From the NCBI GenBank assembly GCA_002270565.1, contig NQMI01000017.1:506150-570149 (forward strand): a DNA stretch of 64,000 nt. Direction: 5' to 3'. The notes under the pieces are model-generated. The model was not told the DNA's origin, made no database searches, and was given only the letters and a program-made list of their open reading frames with translations. Of this stretch, positions 58,761 to 64,000 are shown one piece after another. Origin of the DNA: Stenocarpella maydis (Eukaryota; Ascomycota; Sordariomycetes; Diaporthales; Diaporthaceae). The stretch's first letter is position 1. Each line of letters opens with the position of its first letter. Made by a program: the position numbers and the translations under genes.

Positions 58761-60795
58761 CTAGCCCTTCCTTCCCTTCTTGCCCTTCTTTCCACCACCA
58801 CCGCCTCCCTGGGGCGCCTTCTCGACCTTGATCTGTCCAGCGCCGCTCACGAGGTACAGCGTCTCAGCCACGTTGGCGACCGCCCCACCCTGTGTCGACT
58901 CGGCCGCCCGCTTCTTACCCTTGCGGCCCTTGGGCTTGTAATACGACCGGTCACGCATGGGCAGCCACCGCTCCGGATCAGGCTTGACGTTAGGATCGTA
59001 GTTCTTGCCCAGACGGGGCTTCTTCTTCGACTTTTCAGGCGACGGTTGTGCTCCGGTCGTGGCTTCGACTTCGTTTGCTTTTCGCTTCTTGGATGGCTGT
59101 TGTGGGGCAGCAAACGTGGGCACGCCCGCGTCGAGGAGGGCGGAAACGTCGATTCCAGAAGCAAGCTCTTCAATAGAGGTCAGCGATGAGAGGTGTGGCT
59201 CGACCTTTGAGTAATCAGTCGTTGCAAACGACGCAACGAGTCCTGCTTGTGCGATCCTATCCTGGGCGTCCTGATCGACCATGCGCTCAAAGGCAGCACC
59301 GGCAGTCGCAAGATCAGATGGTTTGGACGAGTGGAGGAGCTCTATTCCTGCCTCGCGCAGCAGAGTCGTGGAGGAGTTCCTGGGTATCTTCTGCCAGTAT
59401 GCTGCTGCCCGGCCCAGCTCATCTCGAATGTCCTTCCGGCGGTTCTGCGTGCGATAGAGAGCCACCGCCAGGGCAACAAGCCCCGGTGCGTACCTCACGT
59501 CCTCGTGATCGGCAGTGCCTGCCGATTCGACATACTCAAAGAACTTCTGGAGGACATCGATTGCGCTGTCGTAGTTCTTGGCTTGGATATAGAGATGTAT
59601 GACTGTGAGCAGGAGGCCGACATCGTACGGCCTCTTCTCAAGAACAGCGAGGATCTTCTTCAGTGCCGCCTTATCTGTTTGGCACTTGGCCTGCGCCGCC
59701 GCGTTAAAATAGCCAGCGTACACCCGCTCCAGGTCTATCGAAGGAACAGGGCCCTCTTTCAGGAGCGCGGCGGTCTTATCCCTGACCTCTTTCTGCTTAT
59801 AACACTGCAATGCATTTGCGTGCTGGTTGCGCATCACGCCCACGGCTTGGTGGTTGAAGAGCCTGTCGTTGCCGACTTTTGCTTCAGGGACCAGCTCGGA
59901 GAGTCTCTGGACCATATACTGGTTGCCAAGGCTCCTCGCAATAAGCGAATTCCAGCCAGCCGCAGCTTTGATGGACAAGTCAGTAGTTCTGTCACGGACG
60001 TCAGCACATGCCCCAGACTCGGTCCCTGTCGAATACTTACTCGTAGCTCTCAGCCTGTTTCTGTAGGGCTGCCGCCTCGCCGGTGTTGCCCAAGAGCGTG
60101 AAGACATAAGCCTGCTGCAACAAAATAGGCAGCAGCTCAGTCATTTTGTCCTCCTCGCTCAGGTCCTCTGCCGCGTTGCAGAGGTCAGCAGCCCGATTGA
60201 GCATGACTGATGCCTTTTGCAAGTCCCCCCTGGCGAGACAGCCACACCCGGCATTGTACGCGGTCTCGAAAGCCTCCATGTCCTCCCTCTTGGGCTGCTT
60301 GCTCTTGTCCGGCACCAGGTCGCCCCTTCCCTGCCACTCGAGCTGGGCGTGCGCTGCCAGCTGGTTGATGACAAGGTCCGTATCCTCGCCGAGCATCGCG
60401 GTGCTGTCGTCCTCCATCAGCACCGAGTACAGCTCGGCCGCCTGGCTGAACCGCTCCGTTCTATAGGCGATCTGGGCGGCGACGTGCTTCAAGGGCCGCC
60501 CCGCATTGTAGAGATCGCGCCCCTCGAGCAGGGCGGCGGCCTCGTCCAGGGCGCCAGTCTTGTAAAGAGCATAAGCCCTCTCAAGGATACAGCGTTCCTC
60601 GAGGGCACTGCCGGCGGCGGCGATGACGCGGAGGGCATCGTCGTACTGGTCGAGGCGCAGCAGGGCGACGACCTTGGTGTGCTGAGCGGTGAGGTCGGAC
60701 TTGGACGATGCGAGGGCGGCATCAGCGATGGAGAGGGCCTCGGAGTGGTCGTCTATGCTGGCGCGCGCAAGCAGAGAGGTCAACGAGGAGGCCAT
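58761..60795 (-). CDS. SRP72: signal recognition particle subunit SRP72
   Basis: Scaffold subunit of the signal recognition particle that binds SRP68 and 7S RNA. Two exons, 60795-60041 and 59988-58761, with a 52-nt intron (CTGAC branch word), give 660 residues. The N-terminal 480 or so residues are tetratricopeptide-type helices (start MASSLTSLLARASIDDHSEA, then ALFHLDQY-like LLRLDQYDDALRV, AYNAGCGCLARGDLQKA). The join SYE-TTDLSIKAAAGWNSLIA is in frame. The C-terminal RNA-binding region has KKKPRLGKNYDPNVKPDPER and then WLPMRDRSYYKPKGRKGKK, the SRP72 signature, and ends in a Gly/Lys-rich tail. A run of twelve C on the sense strand lies about 100 bases upstream of the start. Confidence 0.95.
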
Positions 60796-61708
60796 GGTGC
60801 CTGGGGATGGGCGACGACGGGGAGTGGTGGTGACGGTGTTGAGTCGATGGCCAAGAAGTAGCCTATATCGTGCGCATGGCCTAGGGATGCGATGGGGGGG
60901 GGGGGAAATCCAATGGCTAAGAAAGGAGACGTTGAGCCTCTCTCCAAGCCTCGGACGTGCGTGTGTTGTGATATTGTATGGTGTTGCGGCAGGCGACGTC
61001 GTTTGGCGGAATGGAGGGGCTCCTTGGAGGGAAGCTTGGAAGCTCGCGAGGTGTTCTTTCCCCACCTGAAATTTCCACTGCATGTGCACCTTGACTTGTG
61101 GGGAAGGGGTGACCCTGGAAGCTCGAGCTCCCTAGGAAGTCCCAGTCCTGGTCTTTCTAGTATACTCCGTACTTGGCGTAGTAGGTAGGTACACCACTAT
61201 GTACATAGTATACTAGGAACGGTCTGAAATGGCCATTTCAGACCAGCGACAGGGCGAGCCTCGTGGGCCTACACTGCATATTGATTGACATGGCTGCCAG
61301 TCCCGCCGTACGGTTCTGAATACCTGCGCCTTCTATTCCGTCCCTACACCTAGTCGTTACCCAAGCCCCTCGGAGTGGTATGAGAGCGTGATTATAGCCT
61401 CGCCCAACAAGCCCATGCACCCTCCCGGTACTGAACACATGAGGTTCGAGGAAACTGACATCCTATACCCGCTCGCACCCCCACGATGGGAGAGGTTATA
61501 CAAGACGTATACAAGAACCTCGCCAGCTCGCCCTCAGAGTTCCGTGTCGGTTTCGGGACTCTTGTGCCGCAGATTGCCTCTTCCATGGCCCTCCCCTGTC
61601 GGCGTCAATGCCACGGGCCTAGCCAGCCATCCATCGCTATTTTGGTGCGAGCAAACCCGATTCTGATGCCAGAGGCCATGCACGCGATTCCCACCCTGTC
61701 CACATGTT
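60796..61708. other. intergenic region SRP72 - unknown gene
   Basis: SRP72 upstream region (twelve G on the plus strand at 60894-60905) and 3' flank of the next minus-strand gene. It holds TACTCCGTA at 61163-61171 and TAGGTAGGTAC near 61182. No gene was recognised. Confidence 0.55.
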
Positions 61709-62668
61709 TCAATCCCCACTCGAGGCCGGCCCCCGCCTAAACAGCCCTAGGAACCTCCTCTCCTTCACCTGTGGCTGGTACGGCCGCACCGGGTACATCA
61801 CAGGCGTGTTGTATTCGTCCAGGCCAGCACGGCCTGGGTTATTGCCGTACGGGCGGGCCCACTTACTCTCTGGGATCTCCCCGAGCCTCGTGCTGTCCGA
61901 GGACATCGATATCAGCGAGAACCGGTTCGCGAAGCTGGGCCGCCGCCGGAGGGGGCCGCGGGCGCTGTGCTCGAGGCCGCTGTCCATGGAGTCCAGGAGC
62001 GGTGTTGCGATGCTCATCTCCAGGCGGGGCGGTGGCCTCTCGCTCACGCGCTCCATGTCTCCTCTCCCCGGTTCCTTGTGATCGTGTTTCCTTGCCCCCC
62101 TCGCCTTCTTGTTCTTCCTCCCGCCGTCGCTCGGCTTGGAGGCGGCGCTCGGCTTGGACGAGCTCGTTGTCTTCGAGGCCTTGCTGCTGGAGGACTTGGA
62201 CGTCCGCGACGATTTCGAGGATGCGGTTGACGCGACTGAGCCCCGCGACGACTTGCTGTCCAGCCGTCGCGAGAGCTGGTCAAAAGTCTTGATAGCCTGC
62301 AGCCGCGACGTGTTGGACAGCGACATCAGGGAGTGATAATCCAATCCCGCGTCATGGCTCTTGCTAGCCGTCCGTATCAGCTTGGCAATAACAGCATTGA
62401 GCTTCTGGATGACCCTGCGCAGGGAGGAGAGCGCCTTGCTGTCGCCTTTCTCGAACCGACCTCCGGACTCGGATACCCGCGCCGAGTAGGCCCGCTCGAC
62501 CCTCTTGCGGTCAGTCTTTAGCGAGTGCTTCAGCAGCGCTTGTTGGTCGCTTGACTTTGCGGCCTTGTGGCTGCCATCTTGCTTGTTCCGCCGCTTGAAA
62601 GCTTTCAGGAGCGATATGCAGTTGTCGTAGGTCTCAAGAAGGGATGAGACGCTTGTGCCGAAGCGCAT
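61709..62668 (-). CDS. basic Ser/Lys-rich protein of unknown function
   Basis: Not assigned to a family. A single exon of 319 residues starts at MRFGTSVSSLLETYDNCISL. The first 150 residues are helical with regular charged and leucine positions (LLKAFKRRNK, SLRRVIQKLNAVIAKLIRTA), followed by a long Ser/Lys/Arg tract (KSSRTSKSSSSKASKTTSSS). The C-terminal third has PPPRLEMSIATPLLDSMDSG, RRRPSFANRFSLISMSSDS and the end FLGLFRRGPASSGD. No signal peptide or membrane segment is seen. The frame stays open 15 codons further upstream but without an ATG, and an AG follows there, so a short extra 5' exon is possible. It could be a cortical or nuclear scaffold, but nothing in the sequence decides this. 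Confidence 0.7.
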   Translation of the reverse strand: MRFGTSVSSLLETYDNCISLLKAFKRRNKQDGSHKAAKSSDQQALLKHSLKTDRKRVERAYSARVSESGGRFEKGDSKALSSLRRVIQKLNAVIAKLIRTASKSHDAGLDYHSLMSLSNTSRLQAIKTFDQLSRRLDSKSSRGSVASTASSKSSRTSKSSSSKASKTTSSSKPSAASKPSDGGRKNKKARGARKHDHKEPGRGDMERVSERPPPRLEMSIATPLLDSMDSGLEHSARGPLRRRPSFANRFSLISMSSDSTRLGEIPESKWARPYGNNPGRAGLDEYNTPVMYPVRPYQPQVKERRFLGLFRRGPASSGD

Positions 62669-63221
62669 TTTGTGGGAGGCCTGGGACGCAAAGACTCTCT
62701 GCGCGGTATTCAACAGCTACATGTGTAATTGACAAGGACGAGAGGCATGGGCATGTCACCCGCAATACCGTGGTGGAATTCAGGGCAAAAAAAGGGCCCG
62801 ACCGTCCACAACAAGTCGAATCAATATAGCTCAACCTGAGGCTGCGTGCGGGGCCCAATGCATTGTTGCAGTCGGCGGCTAACTGCGAGCAACTGATAGG
62901 CTCTCAGACGCACGCTTAGGACCGCATTGTGCTTCATTTGTACGGCCAGCCGACAGGGTACAGATACATAGGCCAGGCGATAGTCATGGTTAGGAAGCCT
63001 AGAGTCATATAATGAAGAGGGCCGAGTGTCGTGACTCCTCCGCAGTGCTCATCATCAGGACGTCCGGTTGTTCTCAGAGCATGATCGCCCGGCCTGGTCG
63101 CCCTGGTAGCACATCGCAACCGTGTTCTTCACGTGGGCCTGCGGGCGAGATCCTTGCCAGCGTGCCCGGGCCAGCTCCGCGCCCATGCTGCTCGTTTCAG
63201 TATGTATACTACACAGGACTA
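62669..63221. other. intergenic region left of the inverted-repeat element
   Basis: Upstream region of the preceding minus-strand gene. Nothing else was recognised. Confidence 0.55.
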
Positions 63222-63784
63222 CTCTGACTTGCATTCGAGAGTATCAAAACCACGCTAAGTGCGCGCATTTGACAACACCACATTTCTAATTCTCCTTAAA
63301 TCCAGCTACTTCAACCCACCACATCTCTATAATACCTTTAAACTAAACAAGGCTTATATTGAACTAAAGAAAAAAGAAAACACTTCATTTTAATATAAGC
63401 TTTATTTAGTTTAAAAATATTATAAAGGTATAATAAATAAAAAAAACTAGATTTAAGAAGAATAAATACTTAAATTATAATACTCTTAAATATAAGTAAA
63501 AATTCTTAATAAATAGATAATTTAGAAGTTAAGTAAGAATATTGTAAATTTAGCTAATTTTATATATTATATTTTTATAATATTTTTAAACTAAATAAGC
63601 CTTATATTAAAATAAAAAGCTTTCTTACTTTTTTATTTCAATATAGGGCTTGTTTAGTTTAAAGGTATTGTGGAGGTGTGGTGTGTAGAATTAGCTAGAT
63701 TTGAGGAGAGTTGGAAATCCTAGGTGTGTTGTGTCAAATGCGCATACTTAGCATGGTTTTGATACTCTCGAATGCAAGTCAGAA
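63222..63784. mobile_element. TA-flanked inverted-repeat element (MITE-like), AT-rich core
   Basis: The left end TCTGACTTGCATTCGAGAGT at 63223 reappears inverted at the right end, finishing at 63783. The inverted arms match, with mismatches, for about 150 bases. TA dinucleotides at 63220-63221 and 63785-63786 would fit a Tc1/mariner-type target duplication. There is no transposase frame. The centre (about 63385-63620) is extremely AT-rich and contains a second inner pair of the same arm sequences, altered mainly by C-to-T and G-to-A. Only the outer arms are easily recognised. The family was not identified. Confidence 0.75.
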
Positions 63785-64000
63785 TAATATAGTTGCGCGG
63801 CAAAATGATGAATCTGTCTTGGCCCGAGGCCGGAGGCAACTGATTATTAAACCGTCGCCCGCTGTTGACCATACTGCCATAATACTACCCTGAGGGCATG
63901 AAGCAGTGGGGGCCCACTCGCCCAGGCCAGGCAGGACACGTTCCGGCTTGTCGGATTCTGGTCTGTGACCTGCGAAGCGGCGTGCTTCCCACCTTGATCC
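63785..64000. other. right edge of window
   Basis: About 216 bases right of the element. No feature was recognised. Confidence 0.5.

Noticed and set aside
59247..60101. 284-codon open frame antisense to SRP72
   Set aside because: It is a shadow of SRP72 codon bias.
62711..62713. TTG start 15 codons upstream of the unknown gene at 61709-62668
   Set aside because: Non-ATG starts are rare. The first ATG at 62668 was used, with the caveat of a possible missing 5' exon.

Overview
The window is nuclear DNA of a filamentous ascomycete (Pezizomycotina, most likely Sordariomycetes; species not identified). The signs are GC-rich sequence, many short GT-AG introns (about 50-230 nt, often with a CTGAC/CTAAC-like branch site), compact housekeeping genes on both strands, and an AT-rich inverted-repeat element near the right end with C-to-T/G-to-A changes that look like repeat-induced point mutation. 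I joined exons by hand from reading frame, splice sites and family knowledge. 22 protein genes are called and contain about 69 introns. No rRNA, tRNA or CRISPR was recognised.

Left part (2.4-22 kb): phosphoglycerate dehydrogenase (serine synthesis), nucleosome assembly protein Nap1, the adenylate kinase Fap7 (40S maturation), ITPase Ham1, a ZUP1/UFSP-type cysteine peptidase, cytosolic seryl-tRNA synthetase, Rheb GTPase and the cohesin-release factor Wapl. The two serine-linked genes both have a Gcn4/CPC1-type heptamer upstream.

Middle (22-33 kb): uracil phosphoribosyltransferase (FUR1/URC6), elongation factor Elf1 and URC1, the GTP-cyclohydrolase-II-like protein of the URC uracil-catabolism route. 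FUR1 and URC1 lie about 2.2 kb apart with only ELF1 between them. This is the best candidate for a functional cluster here. URC1 is split into 19 exons, including one of 9 nt and one of 4 nt. It is followed by about 3.8 kb without a recognisable gene but rich in GT repeats, a 132-residue protein of unknown function, and another 2.5 kb gene-poor stretch.

Right part (35-63 kb): ribosomal protein S1 (eS1), a Rab18-like GTPase with an altered guanine-specificity motif, a mitochondrial ABHD11-type hydrolase, TFIIE alpha, a family-X DNA polymerase, an MGST3-like MAPEG protein, the Ecm14 pseudo-carboxypeptidase, a 1527-residue Sec7-PH Arf exchange factor with a long ATG-free leader, SRP72, and a basic serine-rich protein of unknown function. 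The window ends with a TA-flanked inverted-repeat element.

Patterns running through the window: C homopolymers of 10 or more lie on the sense strand of six introns and three leaders, never as G, and two short palindrome-like words (TACCTAGGTA, TACTCCGTA) recur between genes. All joins are inferences without RNA evidence.
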